DNA of 13,223 bases from Pelotomaculum sp. UBA1371 (GTDB taxonomy: Bacteria; Bacillota; Desulfotomaculia; Desulfotomaculales; Pelotomaculaceae): NCBI GenBank assembly GCA_002305915.1, contig DBRJ01000012.1, positions 28,396-41,618 on the forward strand, given 5' to 3'. The stretch's first letter is position 1; each line of letters begins with the position of its first letter. Below the pieces are notes generated by a model. That model searched no databases, was not told where the DNA came from, and saw nothing but the letters and a program-made list of their open reading frames with translations. The translations under genes were made by a program, and so were the position numbers. Positions 7,210 to 13,223 of this stretch are shown in pieces.

Positions 7210-7710
7210 ATGTATTTTAAAGGTAAGGCCCACAAATTTGGTGACGATGTTAATACCGACTACATTATTTCCGGCAAATACAAATTTAAGACATTGGACA
7301 TGAAAGAACTGGCCAAACACGTAATGGAGGATCTGGAACCCGGTTTTTACCAAAAAGTCGCCGTTGGTGATTTCATTGTTGCCGGCAGCAATTTTGGCTG
7401 CGGCTCCTCCAGGGAACAAGCACCCCTGGCCATTAAATACGCTGATGTAGGCGCTGTCCTGGCCAGGTCCTTTGCCCGGATTTTTTACCGCAACGCCATT
7501 AATACAGGGCTTCCCGTGGTGGAGTGCGACACTGCTCAAATCGAGGCTGGGGACGAACTCTCCATTGATCTGGAGGCAGGTGTTATCAACAACAGGTCTA
7601 AAGGTACGCTCATCCCGGTTAAGCCCTTGCCGGCGGTGATGATCAAGATCTTGAAGGACGGCGGTTTGGCCCCGCATTTCAGAAAACACGGCGGGTTTAA
7701 CTTTGATTGA
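7210..7710 (+). CDS. Aconitase/homoaconitase/LeuD-like hydratase, small subunit
   Basis: This is the swivelling small subunit that closes over the large subunit and helps set substrate specificity. The 166-residue product has 'GDDVNTDYII' (11-20) and the signature 'NFGCGSSREQAPLAIK' from N61, followed by 'FARIFYRNAINTGLP'. The specificity loop after 'DYIISG' reads Y24-K25-F26-K27. Archaeal homoaconitases have YLRT here, where the arginine contacts the longer acid. Isopropylmalate isomerases have YLV- or YLx-type loops. This protein matches neither, so the substrate is open. ATG 7210 has an excellent AAGGAGGTG site at 7197-7204. It lies 231 bases before the dehydrogenase. Confidence 0.92.
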   Translation: MYFKGKAHKFGDDVNTDYIISGKYKFKTLDMKELAKHVMEDLEPGFYQKVAVGDFIVAGSNFGCGSSREQAPLAIKYADVGAVLARSFARIFYRNAINTGLPVVECDTAQIEAGDELSIDLEAGVINNRSKGTLIPVKPLPAVMIKILKDGGLAPHFRKHGGFNFD

Positions 7711-7941
7711 GGGCCGGTGCGGCTCTGTCCGGCGTACTTGTCTAATTACTTACCCATCCTGTAAATGCCTTGTTGCCGTAAGCTCACCTGCCGCTGATTG
7801 TTGCCGGCGGGGCAGTGGTTTACTTAAAGCCGTACCCGCGCCTTGATTTTCATGATTCACATTGCTGCGCCGGCGGCAGGGCTTAAGATTAAAGGCAGCT
7901 TTATATATGCTAGCTCTAATACTAACTCTGGGAGGTTTTTT
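7711..7941 (+). other. Non-coding gap before the dehydrogenase
   Basis: These 231 bases hold no convincing gene. An ATG at 7843 is in frame with the dehydrogenase but would add 33 residues with no family resemblance. The stretch around 7780-7820 can form an imperfect GC-rich hairpin (CTGCC...GGCAG) without a T run, so it is not a normal terminator. Confidence 0.3.
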
Positions 7942-8949
7942 ATGTCCTATAAGATTACCCTGATCCCGGGAGACGGGGTCGGGCCGCAAATTGTGGAAGC
8001 TTCCCGGAGGGTCATCGACGCCTCCGGCGTTCCCATCGACTGGGAGGTCGTAGAGGCCGGAGAGGCCCTGATCCCGCAGTACGGTACTCCGCTGCCCCAG
8101 TATGTGCTGGATTCCATCAGAAAAAACAGGATAGCCCTGAAAGGCCCCCTGACCACCCCGGTGGGAAAAGGATTTCGCAGTGTCAACGTGACCCTGCGCC
8201 AGGAACTGGACCTTTACGCCAACGTTCGCCCGGCCCGCAACCTGCCGGGGGTTGAAACCCGCTACAGCGGGGTGGACCTGATCATAGTACGGGAAAACAC
8301 CGAGGATCTGTACGCCGGGATTGAGCACCGGGTAGGCAGAAACGCCGCTGAAAGCATCAAGATTATCACCCGGGAGGCATCCACCCGGATTGCCCGCTTT
8401 GCCTTTGATCTGGCGAAGCGCCAGGGGCGCAAGAGAGTCACCGCCGTCCACAAGGCCAACATCATGAAGCTGTCCGACGGGCTTTTTCTGGAGTGCGCCC
8501 GGCAGGTAGCGGAAGAATACCCGGAGATCACTTTTGACGATATGATCGTGGATGCCATGTGCATGAAGCTGGTTCAGACACCCGAGCTTTACGATGTGCT
8601 GCTTTTGCCCAACCTCTACGGCGACATTGTTTCCGACCTCTGCGCCGGCCTGGTGGGCGGCCTGGGGGTAGCCCCGGGCGCCAACATCGGTGACGACGCG
8701 GCAGTCTTCGAGCCGGTGCACGGCAGCGCCCCCCGCCATGCCGGCAAAAACAGGGTCAATCCCCTGGCAACACTCCTTTCCGGTGTGCTTATGCTGAGGC
8801 ACCTGAACGAGATGGCTGCCGCCGACCTGATTATGGCCGCTGTAATCCGGGTATTGGAAGAAAAGAAGAGCCTCACTTACGACCTTGGAGGCAGCGCCGG
8901 CACCAGCGACATGGCCGACGCAATCATCAAGGCCATGGACACAAGGTAA
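7942..8949 (+). CDS. Isocitrate/homoisocitrate dehydrogenase family protein, isocitrate-type substrate loop
   Basis: This beta-decarboxylating dehydrogenase oxidises and decarboxylates a 2-hydroxy acid made by the hydratase upstream. The 335-residue product opens MSYKITLIPGDGVGP. Its substrate loop reads PVGKGFRSVNVTLRQ, with S80 and N82 at the positions that bind isocitrate in E. coli isocitrate dehydrogenase. 'LDLYANVRP', 'ENTEDLYAGIEH', K161 and metal aspartates D194 (likely), D218 and D222 are present. Homoisocitrate and isopropylmalate dehydrogenases differ in this loop, so isocitrate is the best guess. The cofactor site 'HGSAPRHAG' has R255-H256, which resembles the K-Y pair of NADP enzymes more than the D-I pair of NAD enzymes. 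ATG 7942 has GGGAGG at 7930-7935; the longer ATG 7843 form lacks family support. It is the last gene of the cluster. Confidence 0.88.
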   Translation: MSYKITLIPGDGVGPQIVEASRRVIDASGVPIDWEVVEAGEALIPQYGTPLPQYVLDSIRKNRIALKGPLTTPVGKGFRSVNVTLRQELDLYANVRPARNLPGVETRYSGVDLIIVRENTEDLYAGIEHRVGRNAAESIKIITREASTRIARFAFDLAKRQGRKRVTAVHKANIMKLSDGLFLECARQVAEEYPEITFDDMIVDAMCMKLVQTPELYDVLLLPNLYGDIVSDLCAGLVGGLGVAPGANIGDDAAVFEPVHGSAPRHAGKNRVNPLATLLSGVLMLRHLNEMAAADLIMAAVIRVLEEKKSLTYDLGGSAGTSDMADAIIKAMDTR

Positions 8950-9033
8950 AGAAGTGACAGGGGATGGTTTGAACGCGCCGGTCAAAGACGGCAGCACCCT
9001 GGTCCACAGCTCCGCCTTTGACCCAGGTTAAGA

Positions 9034-9072
9034 AGCCCGGTGTTGTAATTCCGCACGCCGGGCTCTGTGCGG
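9034..9072 (+). other. Two mutually exclusive GC-rich hairpins downstream of the dehydrogenase
   Basis: AGCCCGG (9034-9040) pairs with CCGGGCT (9058-9064). CCGCAC (9051-9056) pairs with GTGCGG (9067-9072). The two stems overlap and cannot form together. No T run follows either, so neither is a classical terminator. They may stabilise the 3' end of the transcript. The whole 8950-9130 stretch contains no gene I recognise. Confidence 0.35.
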
Positions 9073-9130
9073 GGGCGAGCCGGGTAAAAGGTATCCCTAT
9101 TAACCCTGATGATATTACTAGACATTAAAA

Positions 9131-9171
9131 ACACGGCCCGGTTTTTTAAGACTGACCGGCCGTGTATTTTT
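9131..9171. terminator. Bidirectional intrinsic terminator between convergent genes
   Basis: ACACGGCC (9131-9138) pairs with GGCCGTGT (9158-9165), extended inside by GGT/ACC across a one-base bulge. T runs follow on both strands (9167-9171 on plus; the A run 9127-9131 read from minus). It sits between the plus-strand dehydrogenase cluster and the minus-strand gene ending at 9190. Confidence 0.85.
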
Positions 9172-9189
9172 ATGATCCGTCCTAAAATC

Positions 9190-9441
9190 CTAATCCCTGG
9201 AAAGCACGCCGGCCCCGGCCAGTGTATCCCTCAAAGATTCATTATTTCTAGCAATCATTTCAGATATGGCCCTCAGCAGAGCCTCATTGGCGGCACTCTC
9301 GAGCGAGCTCTTTAATACTGCCGCGTTATTGAATAATTGACTGTTTGCAAATATTTTACCGGTGAAATCGTTGCTTGTATTCATATATTCTTGATACCCG
9401 ATCTCAAACAGTTCCAGAGCAGATAATCCAAATTTTTTCAA
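9190..9441 (-). CDS. Unrecognised 83-residue helical protein
   Basis: I do not recognise this family. From the TTG read at 9441-9439 the product is 83 residues and opens MKKFGLSALELFEIGYQEYM. It has no signal peptide, membrane segment, cysteine or obvious motif. The composition (AALLRAISEMIARNNESL-type stretches) suggests mostly amphipathic helix. A very strong site, GGAGGGGAGGTG on the minus strand (about 9447-9460), precedes the TTG with good spacing. A longer frame from 9495 would include this site and is rejected. The bidirectional terminator directly downstream supports a real gene. It is divergent from the carbohydrate-binding gene, so the two could share a control region (9442-9667). 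Function unknown. Confidence 0.6.
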   Translation of the reverse strand: MKKFGLSALELFEIGYQEYMNTSNDFTGKIFANSQLFNNAAVLKSSLESAANEALLRAISEMIARNNESLRDTLAGAGVLSRD

Positions 9442-9667
9442 GGTAACACCTCCCCTCCTTTGAGCTAAAAGCCTGACAGCTGAACAATTCGACAATAAGA
9501 AATTAATACCTGTTAATGATGCCGGTTAAATGAGCCCGACTGTTTTAGTAATCCGCCGCCGGGCCAAAAACAAGCAAAACCAGGGAGCATAGTGCATAAA
9601 ACGTTTCCCTTCCAACCATACTAAGGAAGACGCAAATTTCTTGGTATTTTCCTGGGAGGTGAATATT

Positions 9668-10045
9668 TTGGCAAACCGGAGCAGGTTCGGGGATGACCAT
9701 GCCCGGCTGAAGGCCATGCATGAGGCTGAAAGACCTGATGGAGTCGTGGTGGACCCTGTACCCATTACCGCCGGCGAGGAAGTCACTGTATTATACAAAG
9801 GGGCACTGGCACGGGAAGGTCAGGAACAGGTATACCTGCATTATGGTTTCGGAAGGCACGACAACTGGCGAAATATTTCAGATCTGCGAATGGAGAAAAC
9901 CGGCTGGGGTTGGGTAGGCAGTGTTGTTATGCCGGAGTACGAAGGACGCTTCAATATGTGCTTCAGGGACGATGCCTATAACTGGGACAATAACAATAGA
10001 GTCGACTGGAGCTTTCAAATTCATAACGGGAGCCAACGCTACTAA
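9668..10045 (+). CDS. Stand-alone starch/glycogen-binding module protein (CBM25/53-like)
   Basis: The 125-residue product consists of a short charged N-terminus and one beta-rich carbohydrate-binding module from about residue 35. The visible pattern fits CBM25/53: 'GEEVTVLYKG', 'VYLHYGFGRHDNWRNI', 'GWGWVGSVVMPEY', then 'MCFRDDAYNWDNNNRVDWSFQI'. The conserved aromatics and the WDNN turn are typical. There is no catalytic domain, signal peptide or anchor, so a cytosolic alpha-glucan-binding role is likely. TTG 9668 is preceded by GGAGGTGA (9655-9662). An upstream GTG at 9659 overlaps that site. It has its own terminator but lies just before a GT4 synthase gene, which points to glycogen metabolism. 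The binding target is inferred from family resemblance. Confidence 0.8.
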   Translation: MANRSRFGDDHARLKAMHEAERPDGVVVDPVPITAGEEVTVLYKGALAREGQEQVYLHYGFGRHDNWRNISDLRMEKTGWGWVGSVVMPEYEGRFNMCFRDDAYNWDNNNRVDWSFQIHNGSQRY

Positions 10046-10051
10046 AAGGTC

Positions 10052-10084
10052 AATCCCCGCTGTTAGCCCGGTGGGGATTTTTTT
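10052..10084 (+). terminator. Intrinsic terminator after the carbohydrate-binding gene
   Basis: AATCCCC (10052-10058) pairs with GGGGATT (10073-10079), and a run of seven T follows (10078-10084). It starts 7 bases after the stop codon, so the binding-module gene is probably transcribed apart from the glycosyltransferase. Confidence 0.88.
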
Positions 10085-10221
10085 AAATGAATGAAAAAGT
10101 CTGTTGCATTTGTTCTCTACGAGGTACCTGATTTTAGGTTTTTAAATCAAAGAAAGTATTTTTTTAATGGTTTATGGCTCTTGCCTAATTCTTTGTTAAA
10201 ACAGGAAGGGGACATTGTTCC

Positions 10222-11466
10222 ATGAGAGTATTAATGCTGTCCTGGGAATACCCGCCTAAGAGCGTAGGCGGGCTGGCCCAGCACGTCTATGATCTCACCA
10301 ATGCCCTGGCGGCAAACGGGGTGGATATCCACCTGATCACCTCGGGGGGGGCAGGGGCGCCCCATTTCGAACAGATTAACGGAGTAAAGGTACACCGGGT
10401 CGAACCCTACCGGGTATCATCGCCGGATTTCGTGACCTGGGTGGCCCAGTTCAATGTGGCCCTGCTGGAGAAGGCCATACCCCTCATGGCCAGTAACGGT
10501 GATATTCACATCCTGCACGCCCATGACTGGCTGGTGGCATACGCCGCCAGGGCCATCAAGCACGCTGGACGGCTGCCGCTTGTGGTCACAATTCATGCCA
10601 CGGAATTCGGACGCAATAACGGTCTGCACAATGACACCCAGAGACATATCAGCGATATCGAATGGTGGCTGACCTATGAGGCCTGGCGGGTAATCTGCTG
10701 CAGCCACTTTATGGAAGACGAGGTGAGGCGAGTCTTCCAACTGCCCCAGGACAAGATCGCCGTCATTCCCAACGGGGTTGACGCCGGCAACTTCAAAACA
10801 GCCAGTAAAAGGGCGCGGCGCAGCGACTATGCCGCCCCGGACGAGAAAATTATTTTTTACGTGGGGAGGCTGGTTCAGGAAAAGGGTGTTCAGGTGCTCC
10901 TGGATGCTGCCCCTGAAATTCTTGCCCAATATCCCCAGGCAAAATTTATCATAGCAGGCAAAGGACCCTTTTTGGACGCACTAAAGAGGCAAGCTTCAGT
11001 AATGGGCATCGCCAACAGGGTCTATTTTACTGGATATATTCCTGATGAAGTTAGAAACAGCCTTTACAGCTGGGCGGACGTAGCGGTCTTTCCCAGTTTG
11101 TACGAGCCCTTCGGAATCGTTGTGCTGGAAGCTATGGCTGCCAGGACGCCGGTTGTCGTTTCAGATTGCGGAGGCATTAGTGAAATCGTCAGACACGGGA
11201 TAGACGGGCTCAAAGCACAAACCGGCAACAGTCATTCCCTGGCCCAAAATATCCTGGCCCTCCTGAGGCAGCCTCAGTTGGGTGAGTATCTGAGAGATGC
11301 GGCTTACCGCAAGGTTACGGAAGAATTTAACTGGAAAGCAATCGCCCACCAAACTGCTTCTGTTTACAGGGAAGTCTGGGAAGCCCACCGCAGTACTCCA
11401 TGGTCCGCGGAGAGGCATAACGGCATCTTCGGGCGGTTTAACCGCCTGCTGGCCAGATATAGCTAG
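10222..11466 (+). CDS. GT4-family glycosyltransferase, glycogen-synthase-like
   Basis: This is a GT-B fold retaining glycosyltransferase of family GT4, 414 residues. The N-terminal acceptor domain opens 'MRVLMLSWEYPPKSVGGLAQHV', with the glycine-rich loop seen in glycogen synthases and GT4 enzymes, and 'HAHDWL' near 99-104. The donor domain has 'VIPNGVD', 'VGRLVQEKGV' (R216, K221) and the E-x7-E motif in 'YEPFGIVVLEAM' (E295, E303), which binds the nucleotide-sugar. The N-terminus and the neighbouring glucan-binding module suggest alpha-glucan or maltose-1-phosphate synthesis, but a cell-envelope or trehalose-type product cannot be excluded. ATG 10222 has GGAAGGGG at about 10204-10211. No membrane segment is seen, so the enzyme is cytosolic. 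The next gene follows after 135 bases. Confidence 0.88.
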   Translation: MRVLMLSWEYPPKSVGGLAQHVYDLTNALAANGVDIHLITSGGAGAPHFEQINGVKVHRVEPYRVSSPDFVTWVAQFNVALLEKAIPLMASNGDIHILHAHDWLVAYAARAIKHAGRLPLVVTIHATEFGRNNGLHNDTQRHISDIEWWLTYEAWRVICCSHFMEDEVRRVFQLPQDKIAVIPNGVDAGNFKTASKRARRSDYAAPDEKIIFYVGRLVQEKGVQVLLDAAPEILAQYPQAKFIIAGKGPFLDALKRQASVMGIANRVYFTGYIPDEVRNSLYSWADVAVFPSLYEPFGIVVLEAMAARTPVVVSDCGGISEIVRHGIDGLKAQTGNSHSLAQNILALLRQPQLGEYLRDAAYRKVTEEFNWKAIAHQTASVYREVWEAHRSTPWSAERHNGIFGRFNRLLARYS

Positions 11467-11521
11467 AAAAGCCGTGGTATAAAGTCATCCCGCCGAGAAC
11501 ACAACAGAGGCTGCAGGTTGC

Positions 11522-11543
11522 TTGCCCGGTATAGCCGGGGCAA
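11522..11543 (+). other. Hairpin in the leader of the nucleotidyltransferase gene
   Basis: TTGCCCGG (11522-11529) pairs with CCGGGGCAA (11535-11543) with one bulged base and a 5-base loop. It is followed by A rather than T, so it is not a terminator. It lies 58 bases before ATG 11602. No known riboswitch consensus is recognised. Confidence 0.3.
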
Positions 11544-11601
11544 AAAGGGCATACCTTCATAAAAGGAAAGGTGTTATCAGGTTAGGAAACGGAGGTTGGA
11601 A

Positions 11602-13223
11602 ATGAAGGCAATTATCATGGCTGGAGGCGAGGGCTCACGCCTGAGGCCCCTTACCTGTGGCCGGCCCAAGCCGATGGTGCCGGTTTTGAACCGGCCGATT
11701 ATGACGCATATTGTTGAATTATTGAAGAAGTATCATTTTACAGATATCGGCGTAACGCTTCAGTACCAACCGGAAGCTATCCGGGACTATTTCGGCAACG
11801 GAGCGGAGCATGGGGTTAATCTACGCTATTATGTAGAAGAAACGCCTCTGGGTACGGCAGGCAGCGTTAAAAATGCGGCGGATTTTCTGGACGAAACCTT
11901 CCTGGTCATCAGCGGGGATGCCCTGACCGATCTGGATTTGTCCAAAGCAGTTGAGTTTCATAAAAGACAGGGCGCCCTGGCCACGCTGGTTTTAACCCGG
12001 GTGGAGTGTCCGCTGGAGTACGGTGTTGTGATTACCGGTGAAGACGGCAGAATCACCCAGTTTTTGGAGAAGCCTGGCTGGGGCGAGGTCTTCAGCGATA
12101 CGGTCAACACCGGCATCTATGTTCTGGAACCGGAAGTCCTGGATTATTTCGCGCCGGGCCGGAAGTTCGACTTCAGCAAGGACCTCTTCCCCCTGCTGTT
12201 GAAAGAAAAGAAACCATTATTCGGGTTGGACCTGCCGGGCTACTGGTGCGATATCGGCAACCTTCAGCAGTACCTGGAGGCTCACCACGATGTTCTTGCC
12301 GGAAGGGTCCGGATTAAGGTCCCGGGAACAGAAATTTCACCCGGGGTTTGGGTAGAGGAAGGCGCCTTTGTGGATGCCGGCGCTTTGCTCAAAGGCCCGG
12401 CTCTGATTGGTGCCAATTGCCGGATAGGGAACCAGGCCCGGATCGAACCTTATACGGTCCTCGGAGGCGGTTGCCTGATTCAGGAAAGGGCTTCCCTCAA
12501 GAGAAGCGTTCTCTGGGATAACGTTTATGTTGGCACAGGGGCAGCCTTGAGGGGCGCAGTCCTGGGCAGCCGGGTGCGGGTAAAGGCCGGCGCCGGGATT
12601 TACGAGGGGGCCGTGGTGGGAGATGATTCCCTTATTCGCGAAAACTGTATCATCAAGCCCGATGTTAAACTGTGGCCCAACAAGCTGGTGGAAACAGGGG
12701 TCACTGTGCAGCGGAGCCTGATCTGGGGTACCTGCTCACCTAAGAAAATATTTGGCTTTGAAGGTATTTCCGGCCTGGTTAACGTGGAAATAACCCCGGA
12801 ATTTGCCGCCAGGGCCGGTGCTGCCTTCGCCTCTGTCAACGGTCCGGGAGCGCCTCTTGCCGTCAGCTGTGACAGCTATAGCGCTTCGCAAATGATTAAA
12901 GAAGCAGTTGCCAGCGGCATGCAGTCATCCGGGGCTACGGTACTGGAACTGGGAGCCTGCATTACACCGGTGCACCGCTACGGTGTGCGTGCTCTGAAAT
13001 GCAAGGGAGGGGTGCATGTAAAAATTTCGCCTCTGACTCCAGATAAGGTTGTTATGGTTTTTAGCAACTCTTTAGGTGGCAACATCTCCAGGGGGCAGGA
13101 ACGTAAAATTGAGAACGCCCTGGCCAGGGAAGACTTTCTGCGGGCTGAAACCGGCCAGATCAAGAAGCCGGTTGATGCGTCCGGAGTCGCAGACAGGTAT
13201 ATTTCTGCCATCTGCGGGGACCT
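11602..13223 (+). CDS. Sugar nucleotidyltransferase / degenerate phosphomannomutase fusion (3' end outside window)
   Basis: The 540 visible residues form three parts. Residues 1 to about 235 are a nucleotidyltransferase that couples a sugar-1-phosphate to an NTP: 'MAGGEGSRLRPLT' (6-18), 'RPKPMVPVLNRP', 'SGDALTDLD', 'EYGVV', 'FLEKP', 'NTGIYVLEPEV'. It most resembles mannose-1-phosphate guanylyltransferases. Residues about 245-375 are left-handed beta-helix repeats ('IGANCRIGNQARI', 'VYVGTGAALRGAVLGSRV'). From about 383 a phosphomannomutase-like domain begins ('IFGFEGISGLVN'). Its usual active-site residues are missing: GIRG reads GISG (S390), the phosphoserine position is A428 in 'DSYSAS', and the SHNP loop is replaced near 476-480. 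The mutase part is probably inactive. ATG 11602 has ACGGAGG at 11589-11595. The frame is still open at the window end. Confidence 0.9.
   Translation, partial: MKAIIMAGGEGSRLRPLTCGRPKPMVPVLNRPIMTHIVELLKKYHFTDIGVTLQYQPEAIRDYFGNGAEHGVNLRYYVEETPLGTAGSVKNAADFLDETFLVISGDALTDLDLSKAVEFHKRQGALATLVLTRVECPLEYGVVITGEDGRITQFLEKPGWGEVFSDTVNTGIYVLEPEVLDYFAPGRKFDFSKDLFPLLLKEKKPLFGLDLPGYWCDIGNLQQYLEAHHDVLAGRVRIKVPGTEISPGVWVEEGAFVDAGALLKGPALIGANCRIGNQARIEPYTVLGGGCLIQERASLKRSVLWDNVYVGTGAALRGAVLGSRVRVKAGAGIYEGAVVGDDSLIRENCIIKPDVKLWPNKLVETGVTVQRSLIWGTCSPKKIFGFEGISGLVNVEITPEFAARAGAAFASVNGPGAPLAVSCDSYSASQMIKEAVASGMQSSGATVLELGACITPVHRYGVRALKCKGGVHVKISPLTPDKVVMVFSNSLGGNISRGQERKIENALAREDFLRAETGQIKKPVDASGVADRYISAICGD

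Noticed and set aside
7843..7941. N-terminal extension of the dehydrogenase from ATG 7843
   Set aside because: It adds 33 residues unlike the family. ATG 7942 has GGGAGG and gives the standard N-terminus.
7750..8997. 415-codon open frame on the minus strand opposite the dehydrogenase
   Set aside because: It is a codon-bias shadow of the plus-strand gene; its translation matches no family and no ribosome-binding site was seen.
8954..9031. 25-codon GTG frame right after the dehydrogenase
   Set aside because: Only a weak AAGG precedes it, the peptide has no recognisable feature, and a frame this short occurs by chance.
9598..9613. Catabolite-repression (cre-like) site ATAAAACGTTTCCC before the binding-module gene
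   Set aside because: The centre ACGTTT fits, but both outer ends deviate from the consensus, so it is too weak to call.
11500..11560. Cyclic-di-GMP riboswitch suggested by AGCCGGGGCAAAA
   Set aside because: The rest of the GEMM consensus and its paired stems are absent.

Overview
The window reads as chromosomal DNA from an anaerobic, Gram-positive, Desulfotomaculum/Pelotomaculum-like member of the Firmicutes. This is inferred from a ligA-gatCAB order, strong GGAGG ribosome-binding sites, frequent TTG starts, moderately GC-rich codon use, and an anaerobe-type set of synthase, hydratase and dehydrogenase genes. No RNA gene, insertion sequence, CRISPR array or phage gene was seen.

Region 1 (1-4290) is housekeeping. 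It holds the C-terminal end of NAD-dependent DNA ligase (ligA), then gatC, gatA and gatB, the three subunits of the Asp/Glu-tRNA amidotransferase, closed by a strong intrinsic terminator. Two starts differ from a naive ORF call. gatC most likely starts at a TTG at 913. gatA appears to start at a rare CTG at 1243, which restores the usual length of 485 residues and the standard GatA N-terminus.

Region 2 (about 4389-8949) is the most interesting part. A candidate promoter and a candidate operator precede four collinear genes: a NifV-type homocitrate/citrate synthase, the large and small subunits of an aconitase/homoaconitase/isopropylmalate-isomerase-like hydratase, and a beta-decarboxylating dehydrogenase. 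The order matches the chemistry: acetyl-CoA condensation, hydroxyl migration, oxidative decarboxylation. The specificity signatures do not all point to homocitrate. The dehydrogenase carries an isocitrate-type substrate loop, and the small subunit lacks the arginine known from homoaconitases. My preferred inference is an unconventional oxidative half-TCA branch from oxaloacetate through citrate to 2-oxoglutarate, with a Re-type citrate synthase. A homocitrate to 2-oxoadipate route remains open.

Region 3 (8950-10084) has a structured non-coding stretch, a bidirectional terminator, an unrecognised 83-residue gene on the minus strand, and a 125-residue stand-alone starch/glycogen-binding module (CBM25/53-like) with its own terminator.

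Region 4 (10222-13223) holds a GT4 glycosyltransferase of the glycogen-synthase type and a sugar nucleotidyltransferase fused to a phosphomannomutase-like domain, cut by the window end. The visible part of the mutase domain has lost its phosphoserine and other active-site residues, so it looks like a pseudoenzyme or regulatory module. With the binding module upstream, this part looks like a cytosolic alpha-glucan or sugar-nucleotide locus.
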